NCBI RefSeq assembly: GCF_000974425.1
Contig: NZ_CP010429.1
Coordinates: 372,001-436,000, forward strand
Reading direction: 5' to 3'
Origin: Spirosoma radiotolerans
GTDB taxonomy: Bacteria; Bacteroidota; Bacteroidia; Cytophagales; Spirosomataceae
Length of the DNA stretch: 64,000 nt
A program made the translations under genes and the position numbers. How positions within the stretch are numbered: the stretch's first letter is position 1; each line of letters begins with the position of its first letter. Positions 1 through 9,590 of this stretch are shown here, in pieces. A model generated the notes under the pieces. The model saw nothing but the letters and a program-made list of their open reading frames with translations, was not told the origin of the DNA and did not search any database.

Positions 1-1
1 T

Positions 2-451
2 AAGATCGAGTATGCGTTTGAGGCTTTTCAGTATAACGTGACCGATTACCTGAAAAAGCCGATCACCTTCCCTCGTTTCAACATAGCTGTTGAAAAAGTA
101 CTGGAGTTGCATGCGCGCGCTAAAACGAACCCATCAGACGAGCGAAAGGAGATCTATATTAAAACCGACGGGCGCTACATCCGCTTGCCTTTCGATAATA
201 TATCCTACATCGAGAATACGGGTGATTACGTCAAAATCTTCACCAATACGCAAACACACATTGTGTACACTACCATGAAGTATCTGGAAGAAAAACTGGG
301 TCTTCGGTTCCTGCGCGTCCACCGATCCTACATTGTCCATCTGGACAAGATTGTTGATATTGAAGATAATACGTTGGTAATCAGCAATAAGGTTATCCCC
401 ATTAGCCGGGCTAATAAACCTGAATTAATGAACCGGCTAAATCTGCTGTGA
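2..451 (+). CDS. LytTR-family response regulator, 3' part only
   Basis: The frame is open from base 2, so the true start lies outside the window. The visible 149 residues begin with the end of a receiver domain: the segment ending DYLKKP holds the conserved Lys-Pro that follows the last receiver beta strand. A LytTR DNA-binding domain follows, seen as YIKTDGRYIRLPFDNISYIE, then FLRVHRSYIVHLDKI near the end. LytTR regulators bind DNA through a beta-rich fold and in Bacteroidota are usually paired with a 7TM or TPR histidine kinase, which would lie upstream here. A GTG at 38 is an internal codon, not the start. A hairpin follows the stop. Two further LytTR regulators lie near 31-36 kb and are similar in organisation. 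Family assignment is secure; the regulon is unknown. Confidence 0.9.
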   Translation, partial: KIEYAFEAFQYNVTDYLKKPITFPRFNIAVEKVLELHARAKTNPSDERKEIYIKTDGRYIRLPFDNISYIENTGDYVKIFTNTQTHIVYTTMKYLEEKLGLRFLRVHRSYIVHLDKIVDIEDNTLVISNKVIPISRANKPELMNRLNLL

Positions 452-455
452 TAAC

Positions 456-487
456 GTACATAGCTGCCCGCAGCGGTAGTTATGTAC
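456..487 (+). terminator. Hairpin downstream of the LytTR gene
   Basis: A 13-bp stem (456-468 with 475-487, including G-U pairs) closes a 6-nt loop four bases after the stop codon. There is no clear T-run after it, so termination is inferred from position and stem strength. Confidence 0.5.
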
Positions 488-763
488 TACCCGCAGACGT
501 CTGGTTCGGCAAGGATCTTCCCTGATCCGGGAAAACGCTAACATAACGATTATACTTATGCCCGCTGACTGCTCGGTAGGCCTTCTAAGTGTTTATTCCT
601 CTCCTTAGTTAAAAAAATAATAGCGTCATAAAAATATAATAGTAATATTATAGTTATCGAACGGACTAATTGGTAAAGTAGCTAATATAGAGCTAAATTT
701 AATCTAGCTAGCCAACCTATTTGCCTTTTATCGCTGCGTTCTACCTTACGAAATAATCATCCT
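488..763. other. Intergenic region upstream of the NOS gene
   Basis: AT-rich non-coding spacer between the regulator hairpin and the GTG of the nitric oxide synthase gene. I found no exact TAnnTTTG promoter word, no obvious SD sequence and no RNA gene. The NOS promoter must lie here but cannot be placed by eye. Confidence 0.4.
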
Positions 764-3700
764 GTGTCTATCTCTACCAATACCCCCGATAAAGAACCGC
801 AACATGGCGCCTTGAGCGTGGTTCGTATCACAGAAGTCGTGGCCCTGGACTATCCTGAAAACGGGTATGAGTACCGAGGATTAATTCAGGCGCACGATGA
901 TTCGGGTACAATTTTGCGGGAGCAAATCTTGCAAACAAGACGCAAACCAGAATGGTTAGTCAATGGTCGGCACAAGGGGTCTGGCGAACTTTATATAATT
1001 TTGCAGTTCCGTCAGGAGGGTAGCCAGCGCTGGCATGGAATTGATCAACTTACCTTACCGCTGCACACACAACCCGACGGACAAAGCAGTACTGATGTTT
1101 ATTTACCATTAAGGGGTTGGCAGGAGGCTCCTCACATGCAGGTTCGTATTCGGATGACCCGAGAGCTGGCAGAAGAACCTATAGCACCCCCCTTCATGCA
1201 TTCGGCTACCGATATCGCAAACGCAACCCTAGCAGGCTGTCCCTTTTTCGCCCCCACAACGACTCCCGTTCATGCGGCCAGAAAGGCAGCCGAATTCACC
1301 ATACCAGAAGACGTTACGGATCTGCCGCAACTAACGGCGCCCGAGCAAGTACTGGTCAAAGACATCTGGAACAAGCTTCTGGCTTACCAGGACATGCTCG
1401 TTGAGCTGTTTTTCGAGCGGCTTCTGTACGAAGAACCTGAATTGGCTGACCTCTTCGGCGATGCCGTTGATTTGGTTCCCGCCTATTTTGCTACGCTGTT
1501 CGATGTGAGCGTTCGGCGGCTGATGCCCCATAGCGAACGAATTCTTCGCGAAAGTTACCGCGGTATTTATCCTGAACCGGCCGAAGGGCTCAAATCGGTT
1601 GACGATTATGTGGCGTTGCTGGCCGACCTGGGCATGCGTCCCGAACACTGGCTCACGGCTCGCCGGGTATGGACCTGGATGCTACAGCACGTGCCCCATC
1701 TGGAAGAATACGACCGCGAAAATTTGGCTAAAGGGCCGGGTTCAGCCATGTACCGGTTTTTCACGATCGTTATTTTAACGCCTGCGCTGGCAGCCACCAA
1801 ACACTATGAGGAGGCTCTGACACCCGATATGATTCGGGCGATGCGGCAGGGAGGAGATCGACTGGCGGCCGATGCGCGCGTTATAGGGACTGATTTCTAC
1901 CATATCCTGTTTCAGACGCACCCCGAAATCATCCCGTTTTTTGGCCGTACCGACGTAGACAGCCTGACCGAGCACCTGATGCAGGCGATTGCGTTTCTGG
2001 TTCGGTCGCTGGATAGTGGCCTGAACATTGTTCAGGAATTACGTGACTTGAGTCAGGTGCATACTAATTTTTCGGTACCGCCCGAAGCCTACCCAAAACT
2101 GGTTGGGCCCATGATGACGGTGTTGAAAAAATACATTCCTGACTTCACTGCCGAACAGGAACACGCCTGGGGTATTTTGCTGAACCGGGTGACCAACGTC
2201 TTGCGGCAACCCATGATCAATCAGCAGCGGATACTGGCTAAGGCAAAGGAATACATTGATCTGATTGGTGATGAACTAGCCTGGGATGCCATTGACAGCG
2301 AACGTCGGTGGGAAGAAATCAAGCGCGAAATTCAGGCAACCGGAAGCTATACGCATACGTACGAAGAGTTGGCTTATGGCGCCCAGCTTGCCTGGCGTAA
2401 CTCGGCCAAATGCATTGGCCGGATTTCGTGGCGCAACATGATTGTGCGGGATTTACGCCACATTACCGACCCCGACGAGATGTTTCGGGAATGCACCGAA
2501 CACCTAAGAATGGCCACCAATGGCGGCAATGTGCAGATTGTGATGAACGTGTTTCGGCCCAAAAAACCAATGGAACGCTGGGGGCCGCGCATCTGGAACA
2601 GCCAGTACATTCGCTTTGCGGCTTATGAACAGGAAGACGGATCAATATTAGGCGATAAGGCAAATCTAAAGTTTACCCAAACCCTTATTCGGCAGGGATG
2701 GACGCCCCCAGCCACCAAAACGGCTTATGACACGTTGCCGCTCGTGATTGATGTACCTGGTCAATCACCCAGGATGTATCAGTTCAGCGACGACGATATC
2801 CTGAAAGTATCCATCGAACATCCGACTTATCCGGCCATGAGTGCGCTTGACCTTAAATGGTGCGCCATTCCCGCTATCGCCAACTTTCGCATGGATATTG
2901 GGGGAATTCAGTATGGCTGTGTTCCATTCAACGGCTGGTTCATGGAAACTGAAATCGCCCGTAACCTCTGGGAAGACGGGCGTTATGAAAAGGCCGAAGC
3001 CATTGCCCGTGCCATAGGACTGGATACGTCCAGTGAACAAACCCTCTGGCGCGACCGGGCGTTTCTGGAACTGAATGCGGCTGTCCTGCACTCGTTTTCC
3101 AAAGCTAAGGTGACTCTGGTTGATCATCAGACGGCCGCCCGGCAGTTTTTAACGCACGACCTGCGCGAAAAACGGGCTGGTCGCGAATGCCCCGCTCAGT
3201 GGTCGTGGGTGGTTCCTTCGGCGGGAGGGAGCGTCACACCGGTCTGGCACCACGAAATGCGTGACTTTTTCCTCAGTCCGAGCTATCATTATACGGCCGA
3301 CCGGTGGGTAGTGATTAACGATGAGTTGATGACCGCAGACGAAGAGGGCGAAACGGAACTGTCGGGCACGAGCCGAATGCAAGTTCAGGCGCTTCGCCCA
3401 GACCGGACTACGGCGCCCGAACATCGGCCCCAGCGTATTCTTATTTTATATGGTTCGGAGACGGGTACGGCCGAGAGCTACGCCCGGAAAACGGCGCGTC
3501 GGCTGAGTCGCTACCATCCGCGCGTTATGGCGCTTGATGAATACACCATTTCACACCTGAGTCAGGAAGATTTACTACTCGTTGTCACGTCGACATTTAG
3601 AGAAGGGGATTTGCCGGGCAATGCCCAGAAGTTTCACGCCCGGATTACTGCGCAGCCGACCGGAGCGTTCAAGCAACTGAACTTCTCCGTCATGGCTCTG

Positions 3701-5347
3701 GGAAGCACTGTATACACGCATTTCTGTGCCGCCGGTGTCACACTCGATCGTGAGTTGGCGCGTGTGGGGGGCAACCGCGTTATTGCCATGCATCGGGGCG
3801 ATGAGATCAAAGGGCAGGCGGATACCTTTCGGAAATGGCTCGATCTGGTGGCCCGTTTATTGGGCGAAGACCCAACCAGCGTCGACCTTTCGACCACCGC
3901 CGACACACGGCTACAGGTTTCTTTTTTAGAACCCCAGGAGGTGCCGGTTAAGGCTGAAGCTGACGCAGTTCGAAACCAGAGATTACCGGGTTGTGTCGTT
4001 CCGGTTCTCGAGAATCGGGAGTTGCTGAAAAAAGTGATTATTGGCAGCCGCTCCACACGATTTATTTCGCTTGACATCAGTAATACCGATCAGACCTATG
4101 AAACCGGCGATCACGTAGCGATCTATCCGCAGAACCCGCCTGAGTTAGTACACCGACTGGTCAATCGACTGGGCGTTGATACCGATGCCTGGTTTACCAC
4201 CTCGCTCATCAATAGCCGAGGGATAAGGGTTCCTGGTGAGCATGCTTATCCAGATCCTGTGCAGGTAGGGCAGGTGTTAACCGAAGACATTGATCTGGCC
4301 ATCCGTGAACCCTATGACGAGCTGTTTAGTGCGATCCTGAAAACGGCTCAATCGACCACGGATAAAAACCGGCTGGAATCCTGGCTGGAGATACTGAGTC
4401 GAAATCAGGAAGAAAATGAGGAGTATATGGCGTTGAAGAAGTACATCGCCGATACATTTCTAACGGTAGCCGATCTGCTGGATGTATTTCCATCAGCCCA
4501 ATTGTCGTTTGCGCAGCTCATTGAACTGTTGCCTAAACAGAAACCCCGCCTGTACTCCATTTCATCCTGCTCATTGGTTCACCCAAAGCAGGTTCACCTC
4601 ATTGTGGGCGTTGTTCAATTGACGACCGACTCGGGTAAGGTGATTCCGGGGCTTTGTTCCAATTACCTGGCAGGCCTGATACCGAACGGGGATGCGCAGG
4701 TAAGAATGTGTGTGCGATCGTCAACATTCCGACCACCGGTTGATCCTCATGCGCCCATGCTAATGGTAGGGGCCGGAACGGGCCTGTCGCCCTTACTGGG
4801 CTTTCTGCAACACCGCGAAGTTCAGCTTCGGGCCCTGCATGAAACAAGTTATCAGTATGTCAATGGCCATGAGTTCATCACACCCGTGTCGGCGCCTGTC
4901 GGGCACGCCCGGCTGTTCTTCGGCTGTCGAAATTTAAACGATTACCTCTACCAACAGGAATTGGAGACCTGGCACGAAGCGGGTGTATTGACACATCTGG
5001 ATGTGGCTTTTTCCCGGCTCGACGAGGAAAAAATATACGTGCAGGATCTGATCGGTCAGCGCAGTAAAGACCTGTGGGATGTACTTTCGCAGCCTAATTG
5101 CCATTACTACGTTTGTGGTGATGCGCAAATGGCCGACGATGTATTCGAGGTGCTTATGAATATTGCCAAAACAACCGGCGGCCTGTCGCATGCCGAAGCG
5201 GTCAACTTCTTCCGGCAAATGCAAGCCGAAAACCGATTCGTCATGGATGTCTGGGGTGTATTGCTCAACTTTCAGCGGGCCCTCACAGACCTTCAGGAGG
5301 CCAAGTATACGCAGGGCGAACGCTGGCTGGAGCGTGTTTCTGTTTAG
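764..5347 (+). CDS. Globin / nitric oxide synthase / flavoreductase fusion
   Basis: A 1527-aa single-chain nitric oxide synthase, expected to oxidise L-arginine to citrulline and NO with NADPH. Order of domains: an unassigned beta-rich N-terminal region (about 1-150); a first globin-like segment (about 190-340); a globin (about 350-490) with His433 as the likely proximal haem ligand in the QVHTNF motif; the NOS oxygenase (about 500-870) with haem-thiolate Cys550 in WRNSAKCIGR and substrate-binding Glu730 in METEI; an FMN flavodoxin domain (from about 890, YGSETGTAES); an FAD domain (RLYSIS near 1261); and an NADPH-binding domain (GAGTGLSP near 1335, YVCGDAQ). In the first globin-like segment the proximal-His position appears to be Leu, so it may not bind haem. 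I see no canonical calmodulin-binding stretch between oxygenase and flavodoxin domains. The start is GTG. Globin-NOS fusions are known from the cyanobacterium Synechococcus PCC 7335. The attached globin suggests NO dioxygenation to nitrate as part of the same chain. Confidence 0.93.
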   Translation: MSISTNTPDKEPQHGALSVVRITEVVALDYPENGYEYRGLIQAHDDSGTILREQILQTRRKPEWLVNGRHKGSGELYIILQFRQEGSQRWHGIDQLTLPLHTQPDGQSSTDVYLPLRGWQEAPHMQVRIRMTRELAEEPIAPPFMHSATDIANATLAGCPFFAPTTTPVHAARKAAEFTIPEDVTDLPQLTAPEQVLVKDIWNKLLAYQDMLVELFFERLLYEEPELADLFGDAVDLVPAYFATLFDVSVRRLMPHSERILRESYRGIYPEPAEGLKSVDDYVALLADLGMRPEHWLTARRVWTWMLQHVPHLEEYDRENLAKGPGSAMYRFFTIVILTPALAATKHYEEALTPDMIRAMRQGGDRLAADARVIGTDFYHILFQTHPEIIPFFGRTDVDSLTEHLMQAIAFLVRSLDSGLNIVQELRDLSQVHTNFSVPPEAYPKLVGPMMTVLKKYIPDFTAEQEHAWGILLNRVTNVLRQPMINQQRILAKAKEYIDLIGDELAWDAIDSERRWEEIKREIQATGSYTHTYEELAYGAQLAWRNSAKCIGRISWRNMIVRDLRHITDPDEMFRECTEHLRMATNGGNVQIVMNVFRPKKPMERWGPRIWNSQYIRFAAYEQEDGSILGDKANLKFTQTLIRQGWTPPATKTAYDTLPLVIDVPGQSPRMYQFSDDDILKVSIEHPTYPAMSALDLKWCAIPAIANFRMDIGGIQYGCVPFNGWFMETEIARNLWEDGRYEKAEAIARAIGLDTSSEQTLWRDRAFLELNAAVLHSFSKAKVTLVDHQTAARQFLTHDLREKRAGRECPAQWSWVVPSAGGSVTPVWHHEMRDFFLSPSYHYTADRWVVINDELMTADEEGETELSGTSRMQVQALRPDRTTAPEHRPQRILILYGSETGTAESYARKTARRLSRYHPRVMALDEYTISHLSQEDLLLVVTSTFREGDLPGNAQKFHARITAQPTGAFKQLNFSVMALGSTVYTHFCAAGVTLDRELARVGGNRVIAMHRGDEIKGQADTFRKWLDLVARLLGEDPTSVDLSTTADTRLQVSFLEPQEVPVKAEADAVRNQRLPGCVVPVLENRELLKKVIIGSRSTRFISLDISNTDQTYETGDHVAIYPQNPPELVHRLVNRLGVDTDAWFTTSLINSRGIRVPGEHAYPDPVQVGQVLTEDIDLAIREPYDELFSAILKTAQSTTDKNRLESWLEILSRNQEENEEYMALKKYIADTFLTVADLLDVFPSAQLSFAQLIELLPKQKPRLYSISSCSLVHPKQVHLIVGVVQLTTDSGKVIPGLCSNYLAGLIPNGDAQVRMCVRSSTFRPPVDPHAPMLMVGAGTGLSPLLGFLQHREVQLRALHETSYQYVNGHEFITPVSAPVGHARLFFGCRNLNDYLYQQELETWHEAGVLTHLDVAFSRLDEEKIYVQDLIGQRSKDLWDVLSQPNCHYYVCGDAQMADDVFEVLMNIAKTTGGLSHAEAVNFFRQMQAENRFVMDVWGVLLNFQRALTDLQEAKYTQGERWLERVSV

Positions 5348-5421
5348 GCTGGTTTTATCGGGCCAGAAATCGTTGTTTTCTGTGTCTAAGCGAAAGTCCT
5401 GTGGGGTATTGGCTTCGACGC

Positions 5422-5490
5422 AGACATCCGGCTTCTGTTCATCATTGACCTCGCTAGAGACGAGCGTGAATGAACAGAAGCCGGATGTCT
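5422..5490. terminator. Perfect 21-bp inverted repeat between convergent genes
   Basis: Arms 5422-5442 and 5470-5490 are exact reverse complements, separated by 27 nt that hold a further short CTCG/CGAG pair. It lies between the 3' ends of the NOS gene (+) and the YezG-like gene (-), so a bidirectional terminator is the simplest reading, although T-tracts are lacking. A remnant of a small mobile repeat is an alternative. Confidence 0.55.
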
Positions 5491-5510
5491 TTCGGGATTC
5501 GAGCGCTGTT

Positions 5511-5918
5511 TTATTCTGGTTCTGGCGAAGTTCCGTACTTCTCTTTTCGGATTTTCAGCCATTCTTTAACGGTTCCGCCTTTGGTAAAATGGTCATCTTC
5601 GTCCTGAATCTCCTGGTCCCATTCATAATCGGCGGCAAAGCGCCCCTGGGCAGAAACAGTCAACTGAATGCTATTGGCGGGTGGATTTCCTTCGCTCGCC
5701 CGATTCGTAAATAGCTCGGGAAGCACGTCGATTAGCTCATCGGGAAATTCAGTCGATAGTACCTGGGCTTCTCCCGACGCGTCGAGGTACGTACCATCGC
5801 ACTCAGCCTCATTGGTCGACACCAGGTATCGGATGTTGAGTTCGGCAATGGTCCAGGGTTCCGTAATGATCTCGTGGACTGCCCTCGTGAGTAGTTCGTA
5901 AATAGCTTCGGTTTTCAT
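5511..5918 (-). CDS. YezG/DUF600-like small acidic protein
   Basis: A 135-aa soluble acidic protein with ATG start at 5918. The layout, an N-terminal helix (AIYELLTRAVHEII), a central strand-rich part and a C-terminal segment like GRFAADYEWDQE, resembles the YezG/DUF600 fold, whose members include immunity proteins to polymorphic toxins. No toxin gene is adjacent, so an immunity role is only a possibility; it could be a stand-alone hypothetical protein. It converges on the NOS gene across a strong hairpin. There is no signal peptide and there are no cysteine motifs. Assignment is by resemblance and should be treated as tentative. Confidence 0.5.
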   Translation of the reverse strand: MKTEAIYELLTRAVHEIITEPWTIAELNIRYLVSTNEAECDGTYLDASGEAQVLSTEFPDELIDVLPELFTNRASEGNPPANSIQLTVSAQGRFAADYEWDQEIQDEDDHFTKGGTVKEWLKIRKEKYGTSPEPE

Positions 5919-6054
5919 GGGTTTATTAGCGGGTTACCGAGTCAATGCCCGATTTTCAGTACATGTCCTGGCAATCCATACACAGGTAACACCGCTTTTG
6001 GCTAAAATATTCTTTTTTGCGGATTGATGTTAAGCTGTGGTAAACAGGTATCAA

Positions 6055-6885
6055 TCAATTCGCTTTGGGCCTATCGAAATACTGTCGCATAAACAGCATT
6101 TGATAGGTTACGGCGTTGGTCCAGTAGGTCCAGTTATGGCCACCGGGTCGCGTTATATAGTCGTGGGCAATGTTTCGTTCCAGGAGCTTGTCGTGCAGGT
6201 TGTTATTGACCCGAAAGAAAAAGTCTTCCGTTCCGCAATCAATAATCAGCGCCAATGCGCCCGGCGTCAGCAGGTAGAGCAGATTGATGACGGTATTTTG
6301 CTCCCACCGCTCCGGAAACTGCGCGTAGGGCCCCAGGCGTTTGGCCATATCCCAATTGTTTGGAAAGGGGCGAATATCGACTCCGCCACTCATGCTGCCA
6401 GCCGCGCCAAATACCGCCTGATGCCTGAATGCCAGGTACAACGCACCGTGTCCACCCATACTAAGGCCGGTAATGGCGCGTCCTGAGCGGTTTTTGATGG
6501 TTTTGTAATGTCCATCGACCCAGTTTACCAACTCATCGGCCACATAGGTTTCATAGCGGAACGAGGGGTCGGCCGGGCTATCGAAATACCAGCTACCGAC
6601 ATTCCCGTCCGGGCAAACGATGATCACTTTATGAAGGTCGGCGGCATTACTGATGGTGGGTACTTTTTTGGCCCAATCGCTGTAATTACCGCCATAGCCG
6701 TGGAGTAAATACACAACCGGCAGCTCCTGCCCGATGGAATACGAATCTGGCGTAACAATAACCGCTTTAATCGTTTTCTTCATCGACGAACTGTAGGTGT
6801 CTACCGTATCGACTTTGGCCGCCTGGGCCGCAAAGTATATGAAGACCAAAAAGGCGGTAAGGAAAAAAGAACGCAGAAAAGTCAT
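6055..6885 (-). CDS. Secreted esterase, alpha/beta hydrolase (esterase D / antigen 85 type)
   Basis: A 276-aa protein with an N-terminal signal peptide (about 1-23). The alpha/beta hydrolase fold is shown by the HGYGG oxyanion region near residue 63, the nucleophile elbow GLSMGG with Ser142, an acidic residue in DCGTEDF, and the C-terminal catalytic His in GGHNWTYW. This motif set is typical of the esterase D / tributyrin esterase family, which hydrolyses short acyl or feruloyl-type esters. It lies 111 bp downstream of, and on the same strand as, the beta-lactamase-fold hydrolase, so co-transcription is possible. The substrate cannot be read from sequence; carbohydrate acetyl or feruloyl esters are plausible in a polysaccharide-degrading bacterium. 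Confidence 0.85.
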   Translation of the reverse strand: MTFLRSFFLTAFLVFIYFAAQAAKVDTVDTYSSSMKKTIKAVIVTPDSYSIGQELPVVYLLHGYGGNYSDWAKKVPTISNAADLHKVIIVCPDGNVGSWYFDSPADPSFRYETYVADELVNWVDGHYKTIKNRSGRAITGLSMGGHGALYLAFRHQAVFGAAGSMSGGVDIRPFPNNWDMAKRLGPYAQFPERWEQNTVINLLYLLTPGALALIIDCGTEDFFFRVNNNLHDKLLERNIAHDYITRPGGHNWTYWTNAVTYQMLFMRQYFDRPKAN

Positions 6886-6996
6886 GGGGGTATGCTTTCG
6901 AAATACTCCCGAAATAAGGCGATTTATCCGTATTGTTACCCGCTTGACCGATTATTTTTTGGAATAGAGCGGGGGCTGGGCCAGGTAGCAGACGTA

Positions 6997-8733
6997 CTAT
7001 TTCTCAACTACATCATAATCGGTGACCAGGCCGTCGGCCGTTAGGTAGACCAGCAAGTAACGCGTACCATGTTCACCAGCAAATGTGTAGTGTGCGATTT
7101 GACTTACTTTACCCTCGTGGCGTTCGATGCTACGTCCGTCAACATTTTCTATATTGACAAACGTAAGGTTTTTGAGGTCGGAGAGCACATTGGCCCCACT
7201 CGCGAAATCTTTCCGTACCCCTGCCGTTACAGTGGGAGCTGTCTCAACGGCTTTACCCCCCTGGGCCATGGCTTTTAAGGCTATTTCAATTTTATGGGTA
7301 CGAGCCGAATCTGGGTCCGGAACGGGCTTTAAGGTCTGGAATAGAGGACCTATCCGGGGTATTTTGCGTTCGTCTTTCCCTCGTTTCCAGACCAATTTCG
7401 TTACGTTCCCCTTCGCGTCGGGCTGGAAAGTTAAAAAGGCATCCCGATCCATTGATGCAAAATGGGTCGTTGTTTCAGGAACGAATTCTTCATCGGGAAG
7501 GCCATCGGCCAGCGTAACCAGCCGATCCGGCGTGGCCATAAAGGTAATGATCTGGTTATTGGCCAGTTCGTACCGTCCTTCATAGGCTATAAGCTGTGCC
7601 GCCGGGACGGGGACTGCTATACGCTTGATGGCGGTTGCTTCGGAGAAGTCAGTCCAATGATACGTTTTAGCCACCTCATTTATAATTCGGTCGACCATGT
7701 GCGAGTTATCGTTGGCATTAATCATGATCACGACGCCTTGTCCCGTTTCAATACCAGCTGTCATGGCCGCATCGAACCCTTCATCCCGACCGGTATGGCC
7801 AAAACGCATGGTATGTCCCTTGCCTTGCAGGAAAACCCCCAATCCATCGTTATCCTTTTGATCCGTAAGCATCTGCTGCGTCATTGCCTGAGACAAGGCG
7901 CCCCCCGCCTTACCGGCAAACGCTTGCTGAATACCAATGGCAAAACGCGCCAGATCAGAAGGAGTTGTCCACAGACCAGCCGCAGCCATTTCGGGATAAA
8001 TATGCCAACGCCCGTTCACGACACCTCGATCCCCATAGTAGCCTGTTGCCGTTGCTTTTGCTTTGTCGGTAGGGAGCGGTTGTTGGTAAGTGCTTTGCTT
8101 CATGCCCAGCGGACCCAGGACCGTTTGCTGCATATAGTCCGGAAACGATTTGCCTGTTACATCCAGCATAAGTTGCTGCATAACGGTATATCCCCCTCCC
8201 GAATACCGCCAACGGGTTCCCGGAACAAAATCGACACGAACCGCAGCGGTATTGGCCGGGGTGGTCCCGTCTAAAATCTGCACGACCGTCGGAATCGGTT
8301 TGCCAACCTCATAGCCTGGAAAACCATGAACCGTTAGCCCAGTCGTGTGGCTAAGCAACCCGCGGATCGTAACCTTCTTCTCTTTAGTAAACTCATTCTC
8401 GGGCACTTTCCAGGTGCGTAGTTTCGCATTAACGTCTTCATCGAGCGATAACTTACCCGCTTCTACCAGCTTCAGCGCGCCAACCGCTGCAACTGATTTA
8501 CTGATCGAACCGGCCTGAAATAAAGTGGCGGGAGTAACGGGAATCTTGCCGCTTTTGTCGATAAAACCGTACCCTTGTGCTTTAACAATTTTGCCGTCCT
8601 GAATGATGGCGATGGATAAGCCAGGTACTTGTCGTTTTCGCAGTTGTTGCCGGATAAAATCATCCAGATCATCGGCATGAGCTGCTGAAACGATGAGGGG
8701 CAGACAAGCTACCAGCAGAGAGAGTTGACGCAT
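6997..8733 (-). CDS. Serine hydrolase, beta-lactamase (class C) fold
   Basis: A 578-aa exported protein with a signal peptide ending near AHA (residue 20). The catalytic SxxK is SISK (Ser76, Lys79). The second motif reads YSG rather than YxN, a variant common among the non-beta-lactamase members of this family. An HTG motif occurs in FGHTGRDEGF. The catalytic domain covers about residues 22-360. A C-terminal region of about 200 residues carries a lipocalin-like or DUF3471-like segment. Proteins of this type are usually D-aminopeptidases, esterases or peptidoglycan-related hydrolases, and resistance should not be inferred. The start is ATG at 8733, and the gene probably shares a transcript with the esterase downstream. 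Confidence 0.88.
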   Translation of the reverse strand: MRQLSLLVACLPLIVSAAHADDLDDFIRQQLRKRQVPGLSIAIIQDGKIVKAQGYGFIDKSGKIPVTPATLFQAGSISKSVAAVGALKLVEAGKLSLDEDVNAKLRTWKVPENEFTKEKKVTIRGLLSHTTGLTVHGFPGYEVGKPIPTVVQILDGTTPANTAAVRVDFVPGTRWRYSGGGYTVMQQLMLDVTGKSFPDYMQQTVLGPLGMKQSTYQQPLPTDKAKATATGYYGDRGVVNGRWHIYPEMAAAGLWTTPSDLARFAIGIQQAFAGKAGGALSQAMTQQMLTDQKDNDGLGVFLQGKGHTMRFGHTGRDEGFDAAMTAGIETGQGVVIMINANDNSHMVDRIINEVAKTYHWTDFSEATAIKRIAVPVPAAQLIAYEGRYELANNQIITFMATPDRLVTLADGLPDEEFVPETTTHFASMDRDAFLTFQPDAKGNVTKLVWKRGKDERKIPRIGPLFQTLKPVPDPDSARTHKIEIALKAMAQGGKAVETAPTVTAGVRKDFASGANVLSDLKNLTFVNIENVDGRSIERHEGKVSQIAHYTFAGEHGTRYLLVYLTADGLVTDYDVVEK

Positions 8734-9048
8734 GGAGACGATTGCAGTTAAGATGAATGGTATGCTTAAAGAGGCAGAAACAAGCGGATACGTTGCAGGC
8801 GTATGCCGCCAACGACTTAGACTGGCACAAAAATGGAAACTTAGCTATACTTCTGATTTTGAGGTGCTTTGCTGAATAACTGCACCAATATGCAGCATAC
8901 GACTGGTTTTTAACAACAATTAGTGCCAACTTGGCTTATATAAAGGGAGGGGTTGCTTTTCTGATTGCACAAGTTTATCAATATGAGCTATTTACCTCCT
9001 GCCAATAAACTGCCAGACCTAGTCTAAGGGCAAAAATCCTGTTTCCGA
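8734..9048. other. Divergent intergenic region
   Basis: 315 bp between the starts of the leftward hydrolase gene and the rightward DUF2147-like gene, so promoters for both should be here. No exact Bacteroidota promoter word was found on either strand. A short reading frame on the minus strand lacks any coding character. Confidence 0.4.
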
Positions 9049-9450
9049 ATGCTAGTAGTAACCCGTGTGTGCCGAATTTTTCTGGGATTATTAATCATCG
9101 CGCTGGTAGGCGCCGTGCCCGATCCTCCAGGCGACCAGATCCTGGGTCGCTGGTTGTTTCCTTCCCAGGGCTCCAGCGTTAATATTTACCGGCAGGGAAA
9201 TCGTTATTTTGTCAGGGTAGCGGAGGTAGATCAGGCAGGCGAGAAAAATTATGGTTTGGTGAAAGACAGCGTGTTGATTCGTGATCTGGGCTACAATGGA
9301 GCGGACTGGACCGGTGGGCGATTGACTCACCCCAAAACAGGCATGTCGTTGAGTGTAGAGGTGCATATGGAGGAGCCACGTGCCCTAACCGTAACGATAT
9401 ACAAAGGAATCAAGCTGCTTCGTAAAACCTTTGTGATGACCCGCCAATAA
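9049..9450 (+). CDS. Small exported DUF2147-like protein
   Basis: A 133-aa protein with a hydrophobic N-terminal segment (about 8-22, signal peptide or anchor) followed by a compact beta-rich domain. The pattern GRWLFPSQGSSVNIYRQG at its start, a central G-x(n)-T-x-P-x-T-G-M stretch, and the final KTFVMTR match the general layout of the DUF2147 family, small periplasmic proteins of unknown role. The start is ATG with no clear SD. It is monocistronic, with the following gene on the opposite strand. No catalytic residues can be proposed. Confidence 0.6.
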   Translation: MLVVTRVCRIFLGLLIIALVGAVPDPPGDQILGRWLFPSQGSSVNIYRQGNRYFVRVAEVDQAGEKNYGLVKDSVLIRDLGYNGADWTGGRLTHPKTGMSLSVEVHMEEPRALTVTIYKGIKLLRKTFVMTRQ

Positions 9451-9590
9451 ACGGACTGTTGTCCTGGAAAGATTGCCTGCTTTGTACGGGTGAATCGGTC
9501 AAAGGCTAGTTTGTAACGACTGTGACGTTTGTGCCAATCATTCATTTTGTGAACTAAGACAAGTAACGCTGCACCTTAGTCAAAGAAGAG

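Noticed and set aside
6037..6486. 149-codon plus-strand frame opposite the esterase gene
   Set aside because: It lies wholly opposite a well-supported esterase with signal peptide and catalytic motifs.
6997..8733. Antibiotic-resistance beta-lactamase
   Set aside because: The YxN motif is YSG and a large extra C-terminal region is present, as in non-resistance serine hydrolases of this fold.
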